Part shown: piece after piece, positions 15,394-22,616 of the stretch
How the letters are laid out: every line of letters begins with the position of its first letter
Numbering within the stretch: the first letter of the stretch is position 1
Assembly (NCBI GenBank): GCA_028279505.1
Contig: JANQNP010000086.1
Location: 1-39,141, forward strand
Length of the DNA: 39,141 bases
Direction: 5' to 3'
DNA from: Dehalococcoidia bacterium
GTDB lineage: Bacteria; Chloroflexota; Dehalococcoidia; UBA2979
The notes under the pieces: generated by a model
Seen by the model: the letters and a program-made list of their open reading frames with translations, nothing else
Databases searched by the model: none
Told to the model about the DNA's origin: nothing
Translations under genes and position numbers: made by a program

Positions 15394-16803
15394 ATGGCGA
15401 AGCCGATGTGGGCGGTTGTGGGTGTGCTGGTGGCGGCGATGATGCTGCTGGTCGCGTGCGCCGAGAGCGGCGATGACAGCGAGACCGCGGGCATAGGTGA
15501 CAGCGACCTTGGGGCGTCCGTCGCGGAGGAATACCGACAGCAGCCCTCGGAGAGCGGCGGCGGTGCCGACGGCAGCGCGGCTGTCGCGGATCGGGCAGCC
15601 TCGGATGCCGCGCCGCCTCCGCAGCCGGGTGCGACCGGGCCGGGTCTTGACGAGTCCTTCGGCGCTAATGGCGGCAACAACCTCGCGCCGGTGGCGTTCC
15701 AGCAGGTGGGTGACGGCCGCGTCATCATCTACACCTCGACGATGCTGGTCGTGGTCGAGGATGTGTCACTCGCGACGCAGCAGGCGCAGACAGCGATCGC
15801 CGGCCTCGGTGGGTTGGTGTTCGGGCAGGACACGACGACCGAGCCGTTCCCGCGCACGGTGCTCACCTTCCGGGTGCTGCCGGATGACTTCCAGGAGGCG
15901 CTGAGCCGGCTGGCGGGCCTCGGTGAGCTGGAAAGCCAGCAGGTCTCGACCGACGACGTGACCGACCGCGTCGTGGACCTCGAAAGCCAGATCATCACCG
16001 CCGAGGCCTCGGTCGAACGGCTGCGCGAGTTCTTGAGCAACGCCGTCGACCTCGAGGACGTGGCGCAGCTGGAGGCGCAGCTCCTGCAGCGGGAGACGAA
16101 CCTCGAACTGTTGCGCGGGCAGCTCCGCACGGTCCAGGAGCAGGCGTCGCTCGCGACGATCTTCCTGACGCTGGTCGAGCCGACGCCGGACGCGCCCGAG
16201 GCGCGCGTGGAGCTGGTCCAGACCGCCTACCTCGATCATGACGAGGGCGCGCGATGCCCCGACGACGATGAACTCGCGGTCGACGAGGGCGAGCCGATCA
16301 CGCTGTGCATCGAGATCGAGAACACCGGCAACCTCGCGCTGACTGAGATGGAGGTGCGCGACGGCGGCTTCGACCTCGACGACGACGACTTCGTGGCCCT
16401 CGAGGGTTCGCTCGCTGGCCCGCTGGAGCCGGGTGACCGCCTCGTCGGGTACTTCGAGACCACGGCGGAGCCGTTCCCGAACCCGTCGCCGCGCTTCTCC
16501 GCGGTCGTGGTGGACGAGGACGGCGAGCCGATCCGCATCCCGGTCAACGTGGAGCTCGAGGTCGTTGATCTCGACGTGGCGGAGGACACCTCGGTCCCGT
16601 CGTTCACCGACGGGCTCACCGGGAGCCTCGGCGCGGTCGCGGTGCTCGCACAGATCGGCGTGCTCGCGCTGGGCGTCGCGCTCCCGTTCTTCTGGGTGCC
16701 GCTGATCGTCGTCGGGCTCGTCACCCTCGGGCGGCGGATGTCGCCTAGAGGGCAGGCGGCCGCGCCGCCGGTCGTGACCAGCGAGGGCGACGCCGGCGAC
16801 TAG
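15394..16803 (+). CDS. DUF4349 domain lipoprotein with added C-terminal domain and membrane segment
   Basis: The 469-residue product starts with a lipoprotein signal peptide; the lipobox LVAC ends at Cys22. An acidic, Ser/Gly/Ala-rich linker follows. The DUF4349 domain spans roughly residues 110-270, with its coiled coil in the DLESQIITAEASVERLREF and LEAQLLQRETNLELLRGQL region. DUF4349 proteins usually end with a transmembrane helix straight after the coiled coil. Here about 150 residues of beta-rich, Asp/Glu-rich sequence (LCIEIENTGNLALTEMEV...) resembling a CARDB or DUF11-like adhesion module are inserted before the final hydrophobic segment (VAVLAQIGVLALGVALPFFW onward). The ATG at 15394 has GGGAGG upstream. 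A perfect hairpin follows the gene. It is probably anchored at both ends on the outer face of the membrane. Confidence 0.82.
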   Translation: MAKPMWAVVGVLVAAMMLLVACAESGDDSETAGIGDSDLGASVAEEYRQQPSESGGGADGSAAVADRAASDAAPPPQPGATGPGLDESFGANGGNNLAPVAFQQVGDGRVIIYTSTMLVVVEDVSLATQQAQTAIAGLGGLVFGQDTTTEPFPRTVLTFRVLPDDFQEALSRLAGLGELESQQVSTDDVTDRVVDLESQIITAEASVERLREFLSNAVDLEDVAQLEAQLLQRETNLELLRGQLRTVQEQASLATIFLTLVEPTPDAPEARVELVQTAYLDHDEGARCPDDDELAVDEGEPITLCIEIENTGNLALTEMEVRDGGFDLDDDDFVALEGSLAGPLEPGDRLVGYFETTAEPFPNPSPRFSAVVVDEDGEPIRIPVNVELEVVDLDVAEDTSVPSFTDGLTGSLGAVAVLAQIGVLALGVALPFFWVPLIVVGLVTLGRRMSPRGQAAAPPVVTSEGDAGD

Positions 16804-16825
16804 CGCTGCTTGGACCTCGGATGTC

Positions 16826-16853
16826 ACCGGGCCCGCCGTCAGGCGGGCCCGGT
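16826..16853 (+). terminator. Hairpin terminator-like element after the DUF4349 gene
   Basis: A perfect 12-bp stem (ACCGGGCCCGCC paired with GGCGGGCCCGGT) encloses the loop GTCA. It sits 23 bp after the stop codon. There is no T-run, so it may end transcription by a non-classical route or protect the 3' end. Confidence 0.6.
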
Positions 16854-16880
16854 TCGCGTCCCGCGCGGTAGAGTCGCGGC

Positions 16881-17669
16881 ATGGTGACCACACGATTCGA
16901 GGCACGCGAGTGGATCGCGCGGCCGCGCAACCTCAGTCCCAACGGGATCCACGACGACGATCGCGCGCAAGAGCTGGGCTTCGAGGGCGGCTTCGTGACG
17001 GGCGTGGTGCTCTACGAGCACATCGCGGCCGAGCTGATGAACCAGGGACTGCCCTGGCTCGAGGAGGGTCGCGTCGATCTGCGGTTCCGCCGGCCGGTCT
17101 ACCACGACGAGGCGGTGACCTGCCGCGTCGACCCGGAGACCAACAGCTACGAGATCAGGGGCGACGATGGGATGGGCGCTCGGTCCTCGGGCGTATTCGC
17201 GATCGATGACGATCCGCCCTCGATCCCGAGCGGCGACGCCGCGACATCACCCGCGGGGGTGCCGCTGGGCGATCCGTCGCTGGTCGGGCTGGTGATGCGG
17301 ATCGAGGAGCGCCTCGATCCGGCGCGGTTCGATGAGATCGCGGAAAGCTCCGGGTTCCCGCGTGACCTCGGTGGGCGGAAGCTGATCCCGATCGGGCAGT
17401 GGATCAACCCGATCGACCTGATCTACGAGTACTTCGGTCGCTCAACGACGATTCACTTCGCCGGGCGGATCTGGCACCACTCGCCGCTGTTCGAGGACGA
17501 GTCGTTCACGACGACCGGTGTGATCACCGGGTTCTCAGAGCGTCGCGGGAACAAGATCGTCGAGTTCGACGCCCTCGTGGCCGCCGGCGACGGCCGGCCG
17601 GTGGCGACGATCGAGCACAGCAGCGTGTATCAGCTCGCGCGCGAGCGGGTCGCCGAGGGCGAGAGCTAG
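16881..17669 (+). CDS. MaoC-like hotdog-fold protein (double hotdog)
   Basis: This 262-residue protein looks like a MaoC-type dehydratase or thioesterase-like double hotdog. The N-terminal half contains IHDDDRAQELGFEGGFVTG (residues 23-41), the usual start of MaoC-like helices. It continues with LRFRRPVYHDEAVTCRV, the standard hotdog beta pattern. The second half repeats the layout, with the segments IWHHSPLFEDESFTTTGVIT and GNKIVEFDALVAAGDGRPVA. The catalytic Asp/His pair of active MaoC hydratases is not clear, so activity on an acyl-CoA is only likely. The ATG at 16881 has a weak ribosome site. It is convergent with the cupin gene; the two stop codons share the bases CTAG (17666-17669). No acyl-CoA partner gene is adjacent. 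Confidence 0.75.
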   Translation: MVTTRFEAREWIARPRNLSPNGIHDDDRAQELGFEGGFVTGVVLYEHIAAELMNQGLPWLEEGRVDLRFRRPVYHDEAVTCRVDPETNSYEIRGDDGMGARSSGVFAIDDDPPSIPSGDAATSPAGVPLGDPSLVGLVMRIEERLDPARFDEIAESSGFPRDLGGRKLIPIGQWINPIDLIYEYFGRSTTIHFAGRIWHHSPLFEDESFTTTGVITGFSERRGNKIVEFDALVAAGDGRPVATIEHSSVYQLARERVAEGES

Positions 17670-18046
17670 CCCTCGAGGCCGCGCGGCGCCTCCGTTGTCT
17701 GCGCGGCGCAGACGATGAATTCGAGGTCGGCGTCCGCATCGGCGTGGATCTCGTGCTCGATCGCGGCCGGGAAGAAGAGGAAGTCGCCCGGGCCGACGCG
17801 CTTCGTCCACGGGCCGCAGCTGACCTCGCCGGCGCCGCTCAGGAAGTAGTAGACCTTCTCGACGTCCTCGTGGATGTGGCGCTCGTTCGCGCCGCCGGCG
17901 GGGAGCCGGTTGCGAAGGATGAACTGGAAGCTGCTCTCGAACGGGATCGAGGCGGCGTCGAAGATCCGGCGGACGTGCAGATCGCCTCGGGACTGGGTCT
18001 CGTCGACGGACGATTCGGGCGTGACGATCAGGCGTTCCTCGGTCAT
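17666..18046 (-). CDS. Small cupin-domain protein
   Basis: The 126-residue protein is a single cupin barrel. Motif 1 gives the metal ligands His57, His59 and Glu63 in ANERHIHEDVEKVYYFLSG; motif 2 is GPGDFLFFPAAIEHEI, with His98. It probably binds a divalent metal and a small ligand; with all four ligands present it could be an enzyme or a sensor. The ATG overlaps the TGA of the HIT gene (ATGA, 18043-18046), so it is translationally coupled to HIT, which is in turn coupled to the large cyclase-like gene. No promoter of its own is visible. A role tied to nucleotide metabolism is suggested only by this arrangement. Confidence 0.85.
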   Translation of the reverse strand: MTEERLIVTPESSVDETQSRGDLHVRRIFDAASIPFESSFQFILRNRLPAGGANERHIHEDVEKVYYFLSGAGEVSCGPWTKRVGPGDFLFFPAAIEHEIHADADADLEFIVCAAQTTEAPRGLEG

Positions 18047-18507
18047 TCGGTGGTCCTCTCGGCCGGGTGATCCGGCAGGTGCTCTCGGATCGTCGCGGCG
18101 AGCCTATCGAGTTTGACGCGAGCTGGGTGGGGCGGCGCGGCGGCGTAGCCGAGCAGCAGGCTGTCGCCGACGAATCGAGGGTGCACGTGGAAGTGGGCGT
18201 GGAAGACATCCTGCCCGCCGGCCTCGCCGATGTTGTGATGGATTGTCAGTCCGTCGGGGCTGAACGCCTCCGTGAGGGCGCGGGCGACCTCGCCGACGGC
18301 GGCCACGACCGCTGCGCCGGTCGCTGGATCGAACTCCCGGATGTCCGCGTGGTGCGCCTTCGGAATGACCAGCGTGTGTCCCTCGGTGGCCTGCGCCAGG
18401 TCGAGGAAGGCCAGCACGTGATCGTTCTCGAGGACGACGCTCGCGGGCTCGGTGCCGGCGACGATGTCGCAGAAGACGCAGCCGGGTGCGCGATCCTCGG
18501 TGGTCAC
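18043..18507 (-). CDS. HIT family nucleotide hydrolase
   Basis: The 154-residue protein belongs to the histidine-triad superfamily (HINT/Ap4A hydrolase type), which cleaves nucleotidyl phosphoramidates, sulfates or dinucleoside polyphosphates through a covalent His-AMP intermediate. The triad lies in the QDVFHAHFHVHPRF stretch (His103, His105, His107), and Cys10-x2-Cys13 (CVFCDI) is the usual N-terminal zinc-site pair. The fold core TEGHTLVIPKAHHADI (residues 41-56) is standard. The start is GTG at 18507, two bases after the TGA of the cyclase-like gene and without its own strong ribosome site, so it depends on translational coupling. Coupling to a nucleotidyl cyclase-like protein suggests a product- or by-product-clearing role, which is inference. 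Confidence 0.9.
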   Translation of the reverse strand: MTTEDRAPGCVFCDIVAGTEPASVVLENDHVLAFLDLAQATEGHTLVIPKAHHADIREFDPATGAAVVAAVGEVARALTEAFSPDGLTIHHNIGEAGGQDVFHAHFHVHPRFVGDSLLLGYAAAPPHPARVKLDRLAATIREHLPDHPAERTTE

Positions 18508-18509
18508 GC

Positions 18510-21500
18510 TCAGTTCGCCGATGGGCAGACCCGCGTCTCGCCGGTGGTCGCGTCGATGTAGGAGCCGTCCTGCTGCTCGAAGCCCGAGAAGGTCGAACCG
18601 TCCGGGCAGATGATCACCGAGGGGATCTGAGCCGGGGTCATCGTTGCACCGGTCGTCGGGGCGGTGGTCGGGCCGACCGTTGAGGTCGGTGCTCCAGAGT
18701 CGTCGCCGGCCGGTGTGGCCTGGGACGCCGGCGTCGAGGTGGCGGCGGACGCTTCGCCACCGCCTGAGGCCGTAGCTTCAGAGTCGTCGCCGCCGCTGAA
18801 GGCGAGGAACGCGCCGATCGCGATGACCGCGACGATCGCCGCCGGCCACGCCCACAGGGGGACTCGTCGTCGGCGACCGTTCTGGGCGCCGTCGGTCACC
18901 GGTGCGGCCAGGTCGCGCTCGATGGCTTCGAGCGGACTAGAAGGCGGACGTTCGGGCTCCTCCTCGAGGTAGTCGAGGACGCTCCGCCCCGGCGGCACGG
19001 GCGTCGGGCCGAGGTCGGGCTCGCCCTCGAGGTAGTTGAGGACGCTCTCGGCGGGCGCGACCGGCGCGGGAGCACCGGGATCGATGCCGCTCTCCTCATC
19101 GATGCCGGTTTCGTGGTCGAGAACGCTCGGGCCGTCGAGACGTGCGTTGGCGCGCGCGACCTCGGCGGCCCACGCGGGGTCCGGCTCCTCGGTGGTGTCC
19201 TGGTCCTCGGGAGGTGGTGGTTCGTCGTCGAAGCCGGTGCCGCTGGTCTCGTCGATGCCGGTGTCGTGGTCGAGGATGCTCGGGCCGAGGCGGGCGCGCT
19301 GTCGCGCGACGAAGGCCTCCCACTCCGGATCGGGTTCGCTCTCCTCGCTAGGTTCGTTCTCCTCGATGGGTTCGACCGGGGACCGAGGCTCGTAGGGCTG
19401 GCCGGGCACCCAGTCGTCGGGTGGGGCGGCGAAGGGGGACTCGTCGAGGTAGTCGAGCACGCTGGGGTTGCGGAACGCGGCCTCGGCCTGGCGGCGCCAC
19501 TCGGCCCAGGCCTCCTCGGTGTCTGGGTCCAGCGGCAAGGCCTCGCCGTCCGCGTCGTCGGCGAGGGTGGTGCGCCCGAGGACGGCGTGGGTCTGCGCGA
19601 CGACCACGTCCCACTGCTCCTCCCAGTCGGCTGCGGCGTCGCGGTCCATGAACAGCGGCGAGATGCCGCTAATCAGGATCCCGTCCTGCGAGACGTTGCG
19701 GCTGAAGGACTGGTGGACGTTCTCGGGCAAGTCGGCGAGGTGTCGCGTTGGCAGATCCTCCGCCCAGACGGCGAACGGCGGGCGGTCGCCGCCGATGACG
19801 AAGAGCGGCTCCTCGCCGCCGCGCTGATGCTTGCCGATGACGTTGGTGAAGATGTTCAGGTTGTCCGCCAGCTTCGAGGGCTTGCGGAAGTCGTCGAGGT
19901 CGAGCCAGCGCATGTGGGCGCCGTGGAGCGCCTGGAACGCCTCGGAGTTCATCAGGTCCGCGACGACGGCGTCGTAGACGGGGGTGGAGACCGGGTTGCC
20001 GTCGAGGTCGGTGATCTCGAAGAGGTCGTAGTCGCCGGTGATGCCCTTGCCGGTGTTGCCGTAGAGGCCCGTGTCGACGACGACACCGTCGTCGAAGCGG
20101 ATCTGGCCGTCGGCCTCGAGCTGGCGCATGTGGTCGCCGATGCCGCCGTTGAACTCGTTCATCCGCTGGTCGAAGCGGCCCTCGATCTTGGCGAAGAACG
20201 CGGGATCGAACGCGGCGCGTGGCGGCAGAACCGGCTCGAAGAAGCCGACGAGTCCTTGCGTGCCAGGCTCCGCGCCAAGCAGCACGTCGATGTCGTTGAT
20301 CGTCTTCGACTTGATCTCGGTGCCCTTGGGCGGGTGGCCCTGCCGCCGCCAGTGCAAGCCGGCGATGTTGGAGGGCCGGGTCCAGATCAGGGTGCCGTTC
20401 TCGTAGCCGTCCCGTGGCTCGCGAGCGATGCGCTGCGCGTCGATCGTCGCCTCGCGCATCATCCCCGCCTGCCCGGGGGTCAGGAGGTCGCCGGTCTCGG
20501 CGTCTGCGAGGTTGTCGCCCTGGAAGCGCGACGCGCCGCCGCTGCCTGATCCGCGCACGGGAGTACCGGCGTTGGCCGCTGAACTGGGGTCCGCGCTGCG
20601 CGAGCGTGGGCCGTAAGTCTGGTAGGCGCCCACTCCGCGCCTGGGCACGAGCGGGTCGCGGGCCTCGGGCGGTGGGACGACGACGCGCTGGCGGGTCGGC
20701 GCCGCGAGGTGGTCGAGCTGGAACTTCATGCCGGCGCCGGTCAGCGCGGCCTCGGTGATCAGGTCGAGCAGCGCGAGGACGCGCTCGTCGCCGCCGACCT
20801 GCTGGCCCATCTCGTTGACGCCGAAGAAGAGCGTGCGGAGCTGAGCGACGAGCGTGGTCGCCGCGAAGAGGCGGTAGGCGCCGATCGTCGCCTGGCCGAT
20901 GCCGCGCAGGACCATCTGGGTGACCGCGGCGTCCGATTTCTCCTTGTTCGCCCGCTCGAGGGCGAGCGCGTCGGTCCACGGGATCGCGCCGAGCAGCTCT
21001 GGCGGCTGCTGGAGGTAGGAGAGGTACCCGAGCGCGACGGCGAGCTGCGCGCGTCGGGTCCACCCACTGCGATTGAGCGAGCCGTTCGCTGCCGTCACGT
21101 AGCTCAGGCGCTGGAGGATGTCGGCCTCGAGTGCGTCGAGCGCGGCCGTGATCTCGTCCTTCTCGCCGCTGTCGGGGTACTGGTCGAGCTCCTCGCGGGC
21201 CGCGGTGATGTTGGCGAGCGTCTTGTTGTAGACCTCGTCGGCCTTCGCGATGTAGTCGGCGGCCTGCGCGTGGCCCATCGAGACGGGCGTCTCGTAGATG
21301 GTGACCGAGTCCTCGGCGACGTTCCCGTCCGGGTGCTCGAACTGGACGCTGAGCGAGGTGCCGTCCTCGTAGTCGATCTCGCCGCGGCCGAGGTCGCCGG
21401 TGGACCAGGTGAAGCCGGCGATCGAGACATCGCCGCCACCTTCGCCGCCGCCTGCGACGGTGAGCGGCGTGGAGGTGAACTTCCACTCGCTGTCGGTCTC

Positions 21501-21686
21501 GTCCGTCCACGTGATGTCGAGGTCGGCGGTGCCCTCGGAGGTGGTGAACTCGACCTCGACGACGTTGCCGGGATCGTCCCAATCCTTCGGGACGTAGAGC
21601 TCGATGCGGAACGTCTGGTCGGAGACCAGCTCCTCGAGCGGGCGCCCGTTCAGGTCGACGATGCGGATCGAGAAGCCCTCGGCCAT
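18510..21686 (-). CDS. Tail-anchored protein with class II nucleotidyl cyclase-like domain (edema factor/CyaA/ExoY type)
   Basis: This 1058-residue protein has five parts. (1) Residues 1-135 are a beta-rich domain. (2) 136-330 are helical. (3) About 430-650 resemble class II adenylyl cyclase toxins: Arg437, Lys454, Lys459 and Lys461 (HPPKGTEIKSKT) reproduce the spacing of edema factor R329/K346/H351/K353, with Lys for His as in ExoY. GITGDYDLFEITD supplies Asp552 and Asp554, matching edema factor D491/D493. His620 could match H577. (4) 735-910 are acidic, with five S(V/I)L(D/N)(Y/H) motifs. (5) A membrane helix (about 942-964) follows RRRR, then a Thr/Ala-rich tail with two Cys. There is no signal peptide, so by the positive-inside rule the cyclase faces the cytoplasm. 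ATG 21686 has GGAGGG upstream. The domain is shorter than in the toxins (98 residues between Lys454 and Asp552 against about 130-145). Activity is unproven. Confidence 0.6.
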   Translation of the reverse strand: MAEGFSIRIVDLNGRPLEELVSDQTFRIELYVPKDWDDPGNVVEVEFTTSEGTADLDITWTDETDSEWKFTSTPLTVAGGGEGGGDVSIAGFTWSTGDLGRGEIDYEDGTSLSVQFEHPDGNVAEDSVTIYETPVSMGHAQAADYIAKADEVYNKTLANITAAREELDQYPDSGEKDEITAALDALEADILQRLSYVTAANGSLNRSGWTRRAQLAVALGYLSYLQQPPELLGAIPWTDALALERANKEKSDAAVTQMVLRGIGQATIGAYRLFAATTLVAQLRTLFFGVNEMGQQVGGDERVLALLDLITEAALTGAGMKFQLDHLAAPTRQRVVVPPPEARDPLVPRRGVGAYQTYGPRSRSADPSSAANAGTPVRGSGSGGASRFQGDNLADAETGDLLTPGQAGMMREATIDAQRIAREPRDGYENGTLIWTRPSNIAGLHWRRQGHPPKGTEIKSKTINDIDVLLGAEPGTQGLVGFFEPVLPPRAAFDPAFFAKIEGRFDQRMNEFNGGIGDHMRQLEADGQIRFDDGVVVDTGLYGNTGKGITGDYDLFEITDLDGNPVSTPVYDAVVADLMNSEAFQALHGAHMRWLDLDDFRKPSKLADNLNIFTNVIGKHQRGGEEPLFVIGGDRPPFAVWAEDLPTRHLADLPENVHQSFSRNVSQDGILISGISPLFMDRDAAADWEEQWDVVVAQTHAVLGRTTLADDADGEALPLDPDTEEAWAEWRRQAEAAFRNPSVLDYLDESPFAAPPDDWVPGQPYEPRSPVEPIEENEPSEESEPDPEWEAFVARQRARLGPSILDHDTGIDETSGTGFDDEPPPPEDQDTTEEPDPAWAAEVARANARLDGPSVLDHETGIDEESGIDPGAPAPVAPAESVLNYLEGEPDLGPTPVPPGRSVLDYLEEEPERPPSSPLEAIERDLAAPVTDGAQNGRRRRVPLWAWPAAIVAVIAIGAFLAFSGGDDSEATASGGGEASAATSTPASQATPAGDDSGAPTSTVGPTTAPTTGATMTPAQIPSVIICPDGSTFSGFEQQDGSYIDATTGETRVCPSAN

Positions 21687-21765
21687 GACGCCCTCCTCGG
21701 AGGCGCGCTCCGATCGACGCTCCGCGGCAGCGTAGCGGATGCGGCGAGGGCCTCGGGAGTGGCGG

Positions 21766-22485
21766 TTACACGAGCAGGAGCGCACCGAGGGCGATCACGG
21801 CGATGTACAGCACGCGCTGGAAGGCGGCTGCGGGGATGCGTCCGGCGACCCGGTGGCCGAACCACAGAGCGACTAGGCCGAACGGGAAGTAGAGGGCGTA
21901 GGCGGTGACGATGTCCCACGACCAGAGCCCGGAGACCCCGTGCCCGGCCCAGACGACGAGGGCGAGCGGGACGAAGTAGGCCTGGAGCGTGCCTCGGAAG
22001 ACGTCGGGTGGCCACCGGCGCAGCGAGCCGTAGACGACGACGGGCGGCGCATTGGTGTTGTAGGCGCCGCCGAGGACGCCGCTCGCGAAGCCGAGCGTGT
22101 AGGCCCAGGCGCTGTGACTGGCCTCGGTGAGTGGCGGGCCGATCAGGCTGTAGAGCGCGTAGAGGATGAGCACTACGCCGAGGCCACGCTGGACCAGGTC
22201 GCTGGGGGCGTTGGTGAGCACGAAGATGCCGACCGGCACGCCAGGGATCGAGCTGGCGATCAACTGCAGCGCGGCGCGCCGTTCGAGGCGTTGCCAGTTG
22301 CGGCGGAGCAGCAGGATCGTGGTGCCGACGATGACGAAGGCGACGATGGCGGTCGCCTCCTCGACGCCGATGAGCAGGGTAAGGAGTGGCATGGCGACGA
22401 GGCCCGTACCGAAGCCGAGCGTGCCGTGGAAGAGGGTGGCGAGGCAGAGGATGGCAACGACGAGGGCGAGGTCGGTCGATTCCAT
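21766..22485 (-). CDS. TSUP family transporter (TauE/SafE-like)
   Basis: This 239-residue membrane protein belongs to the TSUP (TauE/SafE/YfcA) family, which moves sulfonates, sulfite or other small organic anions across the cytoplasmic membrane. The first repeat contains FHGTLGFGTGLVAMPLL (residues about 19-35) and the second GFASGVLGGAYNTNAPPVVVY (about 132-152). These are the paired glycine-rich signatures. About seven to eight hydrophobic helices can be drawn; length is normal. The ATG at 22485 has no clear ribosome site. It lies 79 bp upstream of the cyclase-like gene and 131 bp after the Ldh-type gene, so it may have its own promoter. The substrate is unknown. Confidence 0.85.
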   Translation of the reverse strand: MESTDLALVVAILCLATLFHGTLGFGTGLVAMPLLTLLIGVEEATAIVAFVIVGTTILLLRRNWQRLERRAALQLIASSIPGVPVGIFVLTNAPSDLVQRGLGVVLILYALYSLIGPPLTEASHSAWAYTLGFASGVLGGAYNTNAPPVVVYGSLRRWPPDVFRGTLQAYFVPLALVVWAGHGVSGLWSWDIVTAYALYFPFGLVALWFGHRVAGRIPAAAFQRVLYIAVIALGALLLV

Positions 22486-22541
22486 CGGGTGACGCTACGG
22501 GGCCGTAGACGTTGTGGGTAGGAGTCGGGCTGGGGCGCGCC

Positions 22542-22565
22542 GGGGGGGCGGGAAGGGGGACGGGG
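22542..22565 (+). repeat. G-tract cluster (possible G-quadruplex)
   Basis: Four runs of G on the plus strand (seven at 22542-22548, three at 22550-22552, five at 22555-22559, four at 22562-22565) are separated by one to two bases. This meets the usual G-quadruplex pattern. It lies between the Ldh-type gene and the TSUP gene, about 60-80 bp upstream of the TSUP start, on the non-transcribed-sense side for both minus-strand genes. Confidence 0.4.
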
Positions 22566-22616
22566 CATCCCGATCGCCCTACGCGCAGGTCGCGCCCCCC
22601 TCAGACGAGGGCGGGG

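Noticed and set aside
19000..19300. Repeated DNA in the cyclase-like gene as a CRISPR or mobile repeat
   Set aside because: The repeats keep reading frame and encode the protein motif SVLDY/H; spacing is irregular and there are no spacers.
19669..21582. 637-codon minus-strand frame within the cyclase-like gene
   Set aside because: It consists almost wholly of Arg, His and Pro and is a shifted reading of the real gene, which has cyclase motifs and a good ribosome site.
18510..21686. The cyclase-like protein as a secreted or contact-dependent toxin
   Set aside because: No signal peptide, no PAAR, RHS or VgrG-like domain, no immunity-like gene downstream, and the membrane helix is near the C-terminus, after the cyclase domain.
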